Assembly: GCA_026706025.1 (NCBI GenBank)
Contig: JAPOZO010000026.1
Location: forward strand, 60,349-124,348
From: Candidatus Poribacteria bacterium
GTDB lineage: Bacteria > Poribacteria > WGA-4E > WGA-3G
Direction: 5' to 3'
DNA length: 64,000 nt
This document shows, in pieces, positions 17,912-26,043 of this stretch (positions are counted from its first letter, which is position 1; each line of letters begins with the position of its first letter). The notes under the pieces are model-generated. The model searched no databases and was not told the origin of the DNA. It saw nothing but the letters and a program-made list of their open reading frames with translations. The translations under genes and the position numbers were made by a program.

Positions 17912-18891
17912 TGCCGTATCCTTTTGTTGCGGATGACTATGCGAGCATAAATCTCTTTGCCTTTGATTTTAAATCTACTCTGCTTGCCTGTTAGCTGGGT
18001 TATGAGAGGTCGGTCCATACCAATAATTTCAAACTGTTCGGGATTGTGCTTGTCCAAAAAGGTAATCGGCACGCCCATTTCTCCAGCATAATCTACTGGA
18101 ATATCAGCCGTTTTATTCACATTGATGGCATCATAGTTATCGTATTTAAGGTATTCCTCTGGTGAATATCGTTTGAACAAAATTAATTCTTCATTTCGCT
18201 TCTTGTGGTTGAGGTTGGTGAACCAAACAGCGTTCCCCAATCGGCCCTTGATGACACCATCCACCAGTCGGTAGGCACTGCCCTCCTTCTTGTTTCTAAC
18301 CAATTCTGTCGCATAGTCTTCCGGCACATCAAAAAGCATATCTTTGCCAGCCGGACCATGACCAAGCCACAACCTGCCACTCTTGATTAGGGGAAATACC
18401 TCTTTGTATGTTATCGCGTTCATGCTCCCAATAACGACAAATTTTTTGCCGTATTCAACCAGTTGCGCGATATACTCCCTAAACAATGAAAACGGCGGAT
18501 TTGTAACCACAATGTCTGCCTGTTTAAGCAACTCAATACATTCCCGGTTCCTGAAATCGCCATTTTCCTTGAGTTGAAATACGGTGGGTTCTGTTTCATT
18601 GCCGACATACTCAAGTCCGGCAGCGGTTTCCATGTCGTGTTTACTGAATAGGTCTGACTGCTGATTTTTGTAGCAGGTTGCGATCAGTCTTTTGAGTCCA
18701 AGTTTCGCGAAATTCAGGCGAAAGTAGCGAAAGAAATTGCTGATGGTGGGATCGTCGCAATTGCAGTAAACAGTCTTGCCGCGAAAATGTTTCCTATAAT
18801 GCTTTAGCTCTTTCTCGATGTCCGGGAGTTGTGTGTAAAATTCATCCTGCTTTGCTCTATTCGCAGCGTGCAGAGACTTATTTCCTGCCAT
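17908..18891 (-). CDS. EcoRI-type adenine-specific DNA methyltransferase
   Basis: 327 aa, similar in length to M.EcoRI. The catalytic motif IV is NPPF near residues 131-134 (DIVVTNPPFSLFREYI). Upstream, KTVYCNCDDPTISNFFRYF matches the SAM-region segment of MEcoRI-domain enzymes, and KFVVIGSMNAITYKEVFP lies downstream. It should methylate N6 of adenine in the site cut or read by its partner. The gene is first in a two-gene unit with DUF262-HNH, which replaces the usual EcoRI-like nuclease. No strong ribosome-binding site is visible before the ATG. The recognition sequence cannot be predicted. Confidence 0.88.
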   Translation of the reverse strand: MAGNKSLHAANRAKQDEFYTQLPDIEKELKHYRKHFRGKTVYCNCDDPTISNFFRYFRLNFAKLGLKRLIATCYKNQQSDLFSKHDMETAAGLEYVGNETEPTVFQLKENGDFRNRECIELLKQADIVVTNPPFSLFREYIAQLVEYGKKFVVIGSMNAITYKEVFPLIKSGRLWLGHGPAGKDMLFDVPEDYATELVRNKKEGSAYRLVDGVIKGRLGNAVWFTNLNHKKRNEELILFKRYSPEEYLKYDNYDAINVNKTADIPVDYAGEMGVPITFLDKHNPEQFEIIGMDRPLITQLTGKQSRFKIKGKEIYARIVIRNKRIRQ

Positions 18892-19082
18892 AATATGTCT
18901 TTCTATAATTCCCTATTGTAAGGTGCTGTGTAGATACTATTTTTACTGGTTGCGAGATAAACCTCGCATTCTTCAGTGATGGCATTTTTTGGTCGGTAAT
19001 GGTTGGGATTGCCCCAAGCGGGAAAACCGAAATTCCCAACCAAGTGACGTTCTAACTATTATAATTGAACGAAATCTTTAAG

Positions 19083-19093
19083 TGCGTAAGTCC
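19083..19093. repeat. Solitary MITE end TGCGTAAGTCC
   Basis: Exact match to the right end of the element at 4984-5123, directly after the NicO coding region. No opposite end was found in the 18892-19095 gap, so it is a remnant. Confidence 0.45.
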
Positions 19094-19095
19094 TT

Positions 19096-20220
19096 TTAAA
19101 TATGCACTCCGACAGTGTTGAATGCTTTGAAGACTAATATTGCGCCGAGCAGGATGACGACAGCGGCACTGATCATCGGTAGACGTTGTAACCAGATACC
19201 TTCGCCTGTGAAACGTTCAATTATAGGTTTTGCCATCACCATCAGAATACCGATAGCGACCAAGACGGCGGCAAGCCCTAACGAGAAAGCACACAGGATA
19301 ATCAGCCCCCACACAAGTTTGTTAAGACTAATCGCGAATAGAAGCCCGATGAGTGCATCGACACACGGCACAATACCACCGGAAATACCGAGAGAGAGTA
19401 ACCCCCAAAAACCCGTCCGTTCTGAAGGCACAGCATGGCTATGCGTCCGCCCACCATGACTGTGTGTAAGTACCTGATCCTGTGAATGTCCATGGTCATC
19501 GTCGTGCGAATGCTCGTGTCCATGATCGTGGTCATCTGTGTGCGGATGGTCGTGGTCATGGTCATCATCGTGCGAGTGTTCATGTGAGTGGTCGTGTCCA
19601 TGATCGTGATCGTCTGCGTGCGGATGGTCGTCATCGTGTTCATGTGAATGGTCGTCATCGTGCCCATCTTCATCGTCGTGTCCATGATTGTGATCGTGCG
19701 GGTGATCGTGATCATGTGAATGCTCGTGCGGGTGCGGGTGCTGATGTCCATCTGCCTGGCTGTGTACACTACCACTGTAATACTGCTTCATGTTTCTGGT
19801 AAGCAGCCACGCCCCAATACCAACAATCAAGACACCGGAGAACAGGCTCAACCACGGGACAATATTCTCCGGGGCAAACCCCTGCGCTACCAGCATAACG
19901 ATGCCAAGTACTATGACGCTGAAGGTGTGCGTAATGGTAACGACAACCCCAAGGAAAACTGCGTCAATGACCCTGCCTTTAGAACCGACGAGGTAAGCAG
20001 CAACTATTGCTTTTCCGTGACCGGGTGTTAAGGCATGCAAACCACCCAGCACAAATGAGACCACGAGGGCAACAATCGCCAATTGCAGCGTAAGCGGTTG
20101 GTTTACCAACTCTTTGATTCGGTCGCCTGAATGCTCATGGCCTTCATCGGCAAATCCTAAAGCACACGCGACAATCCCAATAAAAATAATAAGAAAAATA
20201 TAGAGGTAATGGTTCTTCAA
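19096..20220 (-). CDS. NicO/RcnA-type nickel/cobalt transporter with long His-rich loop
   Basis: 374 aa membrane protein. The metal-binding signature GGLHALTPGHGK lies at residues 59-70 in the second helix, a matching helix with GISGGIVPC is in the C-terminal half, and six or seven hydrophobic helices are present. Between helices 4 and 5 (about 158-270) is a His/Asp loop of many HDHDHPH-like repeats, longer than in most family members, presumably cytoplasmic or periplasmic metal-buffering. The start is a TTG at 20220 with GAGGA upstream; an in-frame stop just before rules out a longer product. It begins 7 bp after the propeller gene and is the last gene of a three-gene operon. Export of Ni or Co is typical of the family; direction is inferred. 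Confidence 0.92.
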   Translation of the reverse strand: MKNHYLYIFLIIFIGIVACALGFADEGHEHSGDRIKELVNQPLTLQLAIVALVVSFVLGGLHALTPGHGKAIVAAYLVGSKGRVIDAVFLGVVVTITHTFSVIVLGIVMLVAQGFAPENIVPWLSLFSGVLIVGIGAWLLTRNMKQYYSGSVHSQADGHQHPHPHEHSHDHDHPHDHNHGHDDEDGHDDDHSHEHDDDHPHADDHDHGHDHSHEHSHDDDHDHDHPHTDDHDHGHEHSHDDDHGHSQDQVLTHSHGGRTHSHAVPSERTGFWGLLSLGISGGIVPCVDALIGLLFAISLNKLVWGLIILCAFSLGLAAVLVAIGILMVMAKPIIERFTGEGIWLQRLPMISAAVVILLGAILVFKAFNTVGVHI

Positions 20221-20226
20221 AACAGT

Positions 20227-21075
20227 TTAAATCCTCGCGAATTTTTGGAAACGTCTGTCGGCGATGACTTCGCTAACATAGATGTCGCCTTTTGAATCGA
20301 TCCAGATGCCGTGTGGCGAATCGCTGAATTGTCCGGGTGCATCGCCCTTCTCGCCCCACCGTCCAATAACTTCTCCGTCAAGCGTCATGATGCTAATGCG
20401 TTGCCCGCCTTCGGCAATGTGAATAACATTATCGCTATCAATGAAGAGGTCGTTTGGAGAACGGAGGTCTGTCCACTCGGTCAGGTATTCTCCATTGTTA
20501 TTAAAAATCTGACAGCGTAGGTTCCCACGATCAAGAATATAGACGCGGTCGTTATGGTCTACAGTAACATCGTGTGGCAAGTTAAATTCACTGGGTCCTG
20601 TGCCGGGTGCGCCCCACGAAACGATTACTTCGCCGTCGGCAGTCATCCGGTGTACCCGCGATTGTCCGTAGCCATCGGAGACGTACATCTCTCCAGAGGT
20701 AGAAAGGACGGCGCGCGTCGGTTCATTAAAGGGACCCCCCGGCGCGCCGGGTTGATTGACAGTACCGAATGTCTGCAATAATTCGCCATCAAGCGAGAAT
20801 TTTCGGACTGTGTGATCAACAGTATCTGTGGTATAAATTTCATCATTGGGACTGATCCAGATGCCGTGCGGTTTCTGGAAGATATCCTTGCCCCATTCGC
20901 TAACGAATGTGCCATCCGCCTCGAAAACGAGCATCGCGGGTTGTGGACTCCGGTTGTAGACGTAGACGCGATCGTTTGAGTCGCACGCTACACCGGAAAC
21001 GAGTCCGAGTTGGGGAATCATGCCCCATCCTTCTACGACTTCATATTGATAATCGCCTGTTCCAAAAGTTGCCAT
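20227..21075 (-). CDS. NHL-repeat beta-propeller protein
   Basis: 282 aa, no signal peptide. About six NHL-type blades are visible, for example PHGIWISPNDEIYTTDT, then FNEPTRAVLSTSGEMYVSDG, FNLPHDVTVDHNDRVYILDR and PHGIWIDSKGDIYVSEV. The fold is that of peptidyl-alpha-hydroxyglycine lyase and related propellers. Enzymatic activity is not shown: these proteins may bind ligands or act as lactonase/lyase-like enzymes. Translation starts at an ATG with a perfect AGGAGG 7 bases upstream. It lies 14 bp after the nuclease-like gene and 7 bp before the NicO gene, hence cotranscribed. Confidence 0.85.
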   Translation of the reverse strand: MATFGTGDYQYEVVEGWGMIPQLGLVSGVACDSNDRVYVYNRSPQPAMLVFEADGTFVSEWGKDIFQKPHGIWISPNDEIYTTDTVDHTVRKFSLDGELLQTFGTVNQPGAPGGPFNEPTRAVLSTSGEMYVSDGYGQSRVHRMTADGEVIVSWGAPGTGPSEFNLPHDVTVDHNDRVYILDRGNLRCQIFNNNGEYLTEWTDLRSPNDLFIDSDNVIHIAEGGQRISIMTLDGEVIGRWGEKGDAPGQFSDSPHGIWIDSKGDIYVSEVIADRRFQKFARI

Positions 21076-21089
21076 AGTGATGCCTCCTG

Positions 21090-21752
21090 TTAAGTGCCAA
21101 CGCTTACGTACTTGGCGACAATAGATTTCAGAATTTGGACGATGCGTTCAGTTTCCCAGACCGCATTATAAGTTTTGGAGAGTTCAACAGTAAACGTCGG
21201 TTTTTCGGTCTCAATATCTCCAACAATTCCGTGAACGAATGTCCAACTATCAGCGACAGTATAACATCCAAAAATCTCCTGATCCGTCTTAGCATCGCTC
21301 TTCCAATTGAGCCATGCGGCGGCGAGCATTTCGCCATAGAGCTGAAATTGCGGGTTTGGGGCATTAATGCCCCGTTTAGTTTCATGAACGACCAAGTAAG
21401 GTTGGTGCATTCGTCCGGCGATGCAGGGAGCGAGCGCACCATCGGCCTCGCCTTCCAGTTCAAAAGTCGGGTAACTTGCTCTGAGCGGGACTCCTGACCA
21501 CGCTTGAACATGCCCTTGTTCCGCAAGCACCAACAACGGATAAATAGCACGTGCCCAAAGCGTGGCTTCGTTCATCAGTATAAGTTGACGTTTTCCTAAC
21601 AGAGATTTGAAGTAATTCAGGAGTCTGATTTCTTCCGGATTCAGCGTTAACGTCATTTCGTCCCATTTGTCAGATACATCTGGTTGCTCGTACAGGGTCA
21701 CAAGTGCTTTGAACGTATCTTCAGTAAGCTGCGATAATGGATACGTTTGCAT
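21090..21752 (-). CDS. Uncharacterised protein with PD-(D/E)XK-like core
   Basis: 220 aa from the ATG at 21752, which has a near-perfect AAGGAGGT 8 bases upstream; a longer reading to 21803 has no such support. The middle of the protein reads FELEGEADGALAP, then about 15 residues later YLVVHETKRG, the spacing and composition of a PD-(D/E)XK nuclease core (Asp, then Glu-x-Lys). A helix containing QLYGEMLAAAW follows, as in that fold. The N-terminal 90 residues are mostly helical and unrecognised. It is the first gene of the operon with the NHL propeller and NicO transporter, an unexpected setting for a nuclease. Function unknown. Confidence 0.65.
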   Translation of the reverse strand: MQTYPLSQLTEDTFKALVTLYEQPDVSDKWDEMTLTLNPEEIRLLNYFKSLLGKRQLILMNEATLWARAIYPLLVLAEQGHVQAWSGVPLRASYPTFELEGEADGALAPCIAGRMHQPYLVVHETKRGINAPNPQFQLYGEMLAAAWLNWKSDAKTDQEIFGCYTVADSWTFVHGIVGDIETEKPTFTVELSKTYNAVWETERIVQILKSIVAKYVSVGT

Positions 21753-21852
21753 TGCTGAAAACCTCCTTCGAGTCTGCTCAGGTACTTTTGAAGCTCCTTC
21801 CAAAAGATTTCAACTTCGATAATATCTAATTTTGGAATATATTGCAACCGTT

Positions 21853-23655
21853 TTAAAAGATCCCGTTTATGAACAAGGCAACACGTATGAAGTCTGCCTC
21901 TTGAAACCCGGTCGCATAGAGGACATTCGTCTCGTCGATATAGGTGTATCTGTTTTTGCCGAAAAAGTGTGTGATTTCAAAATTCAAACGGAATGTACGA
22001 CTTAAATCGTAATGGACACCTGCACCCCAGTCGGAGAGATTCGCGTTGAAGTCAAAGAAGCGATAGTTGGCTGGATTCAGCGCATCGTTGACGAAATCAA
22101 GGCGTATGATGCTGAAATACGCAAATGCGCGTGCTTCCCGATAATTGTAGAGGCTATGGTCGCGTATCCATGTAAAATCAATCTGGATTCTATCATCCCA
22201 AGAGTTTTCAGTCGCCCTATCATCTTGATTGAAACTGCCGCGAAAGTCTACGAAATCCCTTGCTCTATAATAACTCGTATCGGTCATCCGGACGTAAGTG
22301 AGTCGATTAGAGAGTGCGAGACGGAATGACTCGTTTAAATCATAAGAGAAAATTAAATTTGCGTATGCGGTATCTTGAACAATCTGCTCATCAAAATCGG
22401 ATTTGGTATAGAGATCGGCATCCAAATCATCTTGATTATCGATTTCAATGTCGTGCAGATCGCGTGTATAACGGAGTTTGAGTTCCGTCTGGAACATCGA
22501 AGAAAACAAGGATGTGGTCGGCGCGTATTTCCTAAACAATAACTCCGCTGGGTTGAGATAGTAAAGATTTCCGCTCCCATCAATCCCCTTGAGTTGCAAT
22601 GCAACATCGGTTTCAACTTCCCGTCGGAACCGGATCAGCAGCTTCTGGGTATATTCACCATCTGTGGTAAACCGTTGGATACGCCGCAGCCGGTAACGAA
22701 ACAGCCGTGTATCACCGCTGTAACGTCGCGTCGGATCGTCAAGCCGATTTGGAAGCGTGGAGACGAAATCTTTTAAGTACTTCGCCGTGTCTGCGACAAG
22801 GAGTGTGCCATCTGTCAATGCCGCTATCCGAAAGGGAGCGATAAATTGTCCAGCCGCATCGCCGTATTCACCGAAGGCACGTAAGAACTTCCCTTCGGCA
22901 CCATACTTCAGTACCCGATGTCCTCTTTCATCAACGACATAGAGATTCCCGTGTTCATCTATTGTCATATCCACGGGATGTACGAGGCGGCCTGTCCCCG
23001 GTTGCGCAAGCGGATACTGAGCAACCGGTTCACCTTCTGAACTGAGTTTGTAAACCGTTCCACCATCGCAAATATAGAGATTTCCATTTGCATCTACCGT
23101 TAGAAGAAACGCCCGCTTTGTATCCCCTTGTGGGATAATGAGTGCATAATTACCGTCAGCATCTAAACCAGGTGAAGCGGCTTCAAGGGGTGCTATCCGC
23201 TGACTGAAGTCTTGGATCGGGTAACTCGCGACAAATCCGCCTTGTGCGTCAAATTTATGGATACAGGGCCCGTAATTAAAGATTTTGGGTCCCAATGTCG
23301 TTTGTAGATTGGGGTCTGAAATCTGAACGAACATCCAATCCATCACATAGATACTACTATCCGTGCCAACAGTAACAGCCGTCGGATTAATGAACCGAAA
23401 TTCGCTCTCTGTCTCCATCTGGATGTCAAATAGAAAGTTCCCTATTTCATCGAACTTCTGGATTCGGAAGTTATCTGTATCAACGACATAAATGGCACCG
23501 TCAGGTCCAAACGCCATGAACAAAGTCTCTGCGAATTGTGCTTCATCTTCACCTTTGCCACCAAACGCAACAACAAATTCAAATTCTTGTGCGGCGTTTA
23601 TGTGTATCGGAAGCAGCAACAATAGGCAAAGCATTAATTTTTTTATTTTAAACAT
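21853..23655 (-). CDS. Secreted NHL propeller fused to a C-terminal outer-membrane-barrel-like domain
   Basis: 600 aa with a signal peptide (1-21, cleavage after INA). Residues about 25-330 hold NHL-type blades (AFGPDGAIYVVDTDNFRIQKF, VDMTIDEHGNLYVVDERG split here with HRVLKYG following, and FRIAALTDGTLLVADTA). From about 380 to the end the sequence changes to alternating hydrophobic/aromatic strands such as LRLALSNRLTY-like and FRLNFEITHFFG, ending ADFIRVALFINGIF with a terminal Phe, as in outer-membrane barrels. This suggests a surface- or periplasm-exposed propeller anchored by a barrel, an architecture I do not know by name. The start is weakly supported by its ribosome-binding site but fixed by the signal peptide. 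Confidence 0.75.
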   Translation of the reverse strand: MFKIKKLMLCLLLLLPIHINAAQEFEFVVAFGGKGEDEAQFAETLFMAFGPDGAIYVVDTDNFRIQKFDEIGNFLFDIQMETESEFRFINPTAVTVGTDSSIYVMDWMFVQISDPNLQTTLGPKIFNYGPCIHKFDAQGGFVASYPIQDFSQRIAPLEAASPGLDADGNYALIIPQGDTKRAFLLTVDANGNLYICDGGTVYKLSSEGEPVAQYPLAQPGTGRLVHPVDMTIDEHGNLYVVDERGHRVLKYGAEGKFLRAFGEYGDAAGQFIAPFRIAALTDGTLLVADTAKYLKDFVSTLPNRLDDPTRRYSGDTRLFRYRLRRIQRFTTDGEYTQKLLIRFRREVETDVALQLKGIDGSGNLYYLNPAELLFRKYAPTTSLFSSMFQTELKLRYTRDLHDIEIDNQDDLDADLYTKSDFDEQIVQDTAYANLIFSYDLNESFRLALSNRLTYVRMTDTSYYRARDFVDFRGSFNQDDRATENSWDDRIQIDFTWIRDHSLYNYREARAFAYFSIIRLDFVNDALNPANYRFFDFNANLSDWGAGVHYDLSRTFRLNFEITHFFGKNRYTYIDETNVLYATGFQEADFIRVALFINGIF

Positions 23656-23745
23656 GTGCTATTTTTATTCTTTTCTGTTCTTGATCTTTTATTCTTCTGA
23701 ATGCAGCGTCTATTCCACAGTCAAATATTTAGCGTTTAGACACAT

Positions 23746-24147
23746 TTATGTATTTTTGGGGATGTTATCTAAGACTCCGTTAATAAATTTTGGGGAATCT
23801 GGGGTACTGTAAACTTTCGCGATTTCAACCGCCTCATTAATTGAAGTCGCTGGATCAATATCGCTAAGGTAAAGAATCTCATAAGCCGCGCATCGCAGGA
23901 TAGAGAGGTCTACGACAGGCATCCGATGGAGTTTCCAATTTTTAGAGGTGTTTTGAAGCAATTCATCAATTACATCGAGATGTGAAGTGGTACCCTCAAC
24001 GAGTTCCACCACGAACGGACGGAGTTTGGCAGATGTATCGTGGTTCTGCCAAAACTGTTCCATGACAACCGGGACCGGCGCCTTGGTGAGTTGAATCTGA
24101 TATAGCATTTGCATCGCGACGATGCGAGATTGCCGACGAAGAGACAT
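23746..24147 (-). CDS. nusB: Transcription antitermination factor NusB
   Basis: 133 aa, all helical, matching NusB in length and layout: RRQSRIVAMQMLYQIQL at the N-terminus (RNA-binding Arg-rich helix), then LVEGTTSHLDVIDELL and MPVVDLSILRCAAYEILYL followed by INEAVEIAKVYSTPDSPKFINGVLD (the conserved C-terminal NusB signature; written here in two parts: INEAVEIAKVYS and TPDSPKFINGVLD). It binds boxA RNA with NusE (S10) in ribosomal RNA antitermination. The gene is transcribed alone, from a consensus promoter about 70 bp upstream. It diverges from the gamma-glutamyltransferase gene. Confidence 0.95.
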   Translation of the reverse strand: MSLRRQSRIVAMQMLYQIQLTKAPVPVVMEQFWQNHDTSAKLRPFVVELVEGTTSHLDVIDELLQNTSKNWKLHRMPVVDLSILRCAAYEILYLSDIDPATSINEAVEIAKVYSTPDSPKFINGVLDNIPKNT

Positions 24148-24212
24148 TATAATTTCCGATGCTCCGATTTTCGAGTGTTCACGCGTGAAGTTTTATTCGA
24201 TTAGATACGCTA

Positions 24213-24247
24213 CCGTGTATTATACACGGTTTTAGGCGGCATGTCAA
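24213..24247 (-). promoter_or_regulatory. Consensus sigma70 promoter for nusB with overlapping palindrome
   Basis: On the minus strand TTGACA (24247-24242), a 17-base spacer and TATAAT (24224-24219), matching consensus at all 12 positions. The -10 hexamer lies inside the perfect inverted repeat CCGTGTA-TTA-TACACGG (24213-24229), a likely operator where a repressor would block polymerase. Confidence 0.8.
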
Positions 24248-24364
24248 ACAAAATACCAGAAGAGGCAGTCAGCAGTTCATGAACGGAAACCCGGCGGAGG
24301 GTACCTACTACTTTACGAATTCTGCTGTAAATATACAAAAAAGCGGATACAATGTCTGAAATAC

Positions 24365-24393
24365 TTGACAATTCTATAAAAAAACTTTAGAAT
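24365..24393 (+). promoter_or_regulatory. Sigma70 promoter for the gamma-glutamyltransferase operon
   Basis: TTGACA (24365-24370), 17-base spacer, TAGAAT (24388-24393), giving a leader of about 30 bases before the GTG start. AATTCTA (24370-24376) and TAGAATT (24388-24394) form an inverted repeat spanning the spacer, possibly an operator. Confidence 0.7.
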
Positions 24394-24427
24394 TCCGTAT
24401 ATTAGCCTTCAGGGAAAGGAAAAATTT

Positions 24428-26029
24428 GTGAATTCACACAAAAGAGATTACGGTACTGTTGCAGGCCCCCATCCTCGCACCGCGCAAGCCGGGTTCGAGA
24501 TGCTCCTTGCTGGTGGAAACGCTGTTGATGCTGCTGTCGCCGCGGCATTTGCGGAAGGGGTCGTGGAACCCTCACATAACGGGATTGCAGGGTACGGCGG
24601 TTGTGTGCTTATCTATCGTAGCAAAACGCAGGATGTTATTGCAATAGATTACAATTCCGCTGCACCGGCTGCTGCCTCCGAAAACATGTTCACGATCGAA
24701 GAAGCACCGGATGCAGTTGCAGGGTACCGGGTCCCCGGACGGGTCAACGTTCACGGTCCGCTGTCAATTGGCGTGCCGGGGGTTGTCGCCGGCTTATGCT
24801 TGGCGTTAGAGGCGTTTGGAACGCTGCCACTCACCGATGTCCTCCGTCCTGCTATCAATTCTGCCCGCCACGGCTATGCTCCGAACAGTGCGAACCGCGG
24901 CGGGATAGCTGGAAATGCAGAACGGTGGAGACGCGAGTTTCCGGAAACTGCACGCGTTTTCCTGAAAAATGGTAGACCCCCGAAAAAAGGTGAAACGCTT
25001 ACGAACCCAGAACTCGCGCGGACTTTGGAGGCAGTCGCGGAGGGAGGACATTCCGCGTTCTACGAGGGAACAATTGCCGAAACAATCGCAAACCACATCC
25101 AAAAATTAGGCGGATGCTTAACTGTGGACGACCTGAAGGATTACCGTCCTTTCATCACAACCCCCTATCAAATTCAGTACCGAGGCTACTCCGTCTATAC
25201 TTCCCCACTCGGTGCGGGAGGACTGACGACCTTACAGATGCTCCGACTGGTAGAGGAATTCGACGTGGCGGAGATGTCTGTTACTGAGAGGTTCCACCTC
25301 TTCGCTGAAGCGATGAAGGTGTGCTGGCCCGAAAGACTCCGGCGATTTGGAGATCCCACTTTCGTTGACATAGACATTGAAACGGAACTTTCGGATAACT
25401 TCACTGCGACACTCAGTGAGAAGTTGAAAGCAGGGCTGGCATCGCCTCAACCTGGCGAGGTTGTCTACCATGAACCGATGAACTGCACAAGTCACATCTC
25501 AACTGCAGATGCGCAAGGAAACATGGTATCGCTAACACAAACGCACGGTGGCGGATTCGGCTCAATGGTTACAGTCCCTGGAACAGGTCTGCTTTTTGGA
25601 CACGGTGTTGGTCGTTTCGATCCGAGACCGGGACTTGCGAACTCTGTCGGCCCCGGAAAACGTCCGCTTCATAACATGGGTCCGCTTCTCGTTACACGGG
25701 ATGGCGCACCTTTTGCCACATACGGAATCCCGGGTGGCAGGACTATTCAGAATAACCAGCTTAATATCAGCATTAATCTTATGAACTTGCAAGTGTCAAT
25801 GCAGCAGGCATTGGACGCGCCGCGCTTCCACAGTGATGGTGCCGAACCGATCCAAATCGAATCGCGCGCCGGTGAAAAGGTTATTATCGGGTTAAGGAAA
25901 CTCGGGCATGAAATCACAGCAAGCGCGGGCATCGGGGGGCCGGGACACGGTGTCCGTCTATGGAACGACGGAACTCACCATGATGGCGGCACGGATCCAC
26001 GCGGCGAAGGCAAAGTGATAGGCAAATAA
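24428..26029 (+). CDS. ggt: Gamma-glutamyltransferase family protein
   Basis: 533-residue Ntn-hydrolase of the GGT family. The autoprocessing and catalytic Thr is T354 in NCTSHISTADAQGNMVSLTQ, equivalent to the TTHxSxxD motif with the second Thr replaced by Ser. The N-terminal half has GGNAVDAAVAAAFAEGVVEP and the glycine-rich GAGGLTTLQ segment, and the C-terminal half has GGGFGSMV. The C-terminus ends with GPGHGVRLWNDGTHHDGGTDPR (HGVRLWND then HDGGTDPR), typical of the family. No signal peptide is visible, so it may be cytoplasmic, unlike the periplasmic E. coli enzyme. It starts with GTG after AGGGAAAGGA. An SDR gene follows 14 bp downstream, suggesting cotranscription. It would hydrolyse or transfer gamma-glutamyl groups. 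Confidence 0.92.
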   Translation: MNSHKRDYGTVAGPHPRTAQAGFEMLLAGGNAVDAAVAAAFAEGVVEPSHNGIAGYGGCVLIYRSKTQDVIAIDYNSAAPAAASENMFTIEEAPDAVAGYRVPGRVNVHGPLSIGVPGVVAGLCLALEAFGTLPLTDVLRPAINSARHGYAPNSANRGGIAGNAERWRREFPETARVFLKNGRPPKKGETLTNPELARTLEAVAEGGHSAFYEGTIAETIANHIQKLGGCLTVDDLKDYRPFITTPYQIQYRGYSVYTSPLGAGGLTTLQMLRLVEEFDVAEMSVTERFHLFAEAMKVCWPERLRRFGDPTFVDIDIETELSDNFTATLSEKLKAGLASPQPGEVVYHEPMNCTSHISTADAQGNMVSLTQTHGGGFGSMVTVPGTGLLFGHGVGRFDPRPGLANSVGPGKRPLHNMGPLLVTRDGAPFATYGIPGGRTIQNNQLNISINLMNLQVSMQQALDAPRFHSDGAEPIQIESRAGEKVIIGLRKLGHEITASAGIGGPGHGVRLWNDGTHHDGGTDPRGEGKVIGK

Positions 26030-26043
26030 CAGGAGATCTGGCA

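Noticed and set aside
19302..19802. Met/Thr-rich and His/Arg-rich open frames within the NicO His loop region on both strands
   Set aside because: They are by-products of the low-complexity CAT/GAC codon repeats of the real loop.
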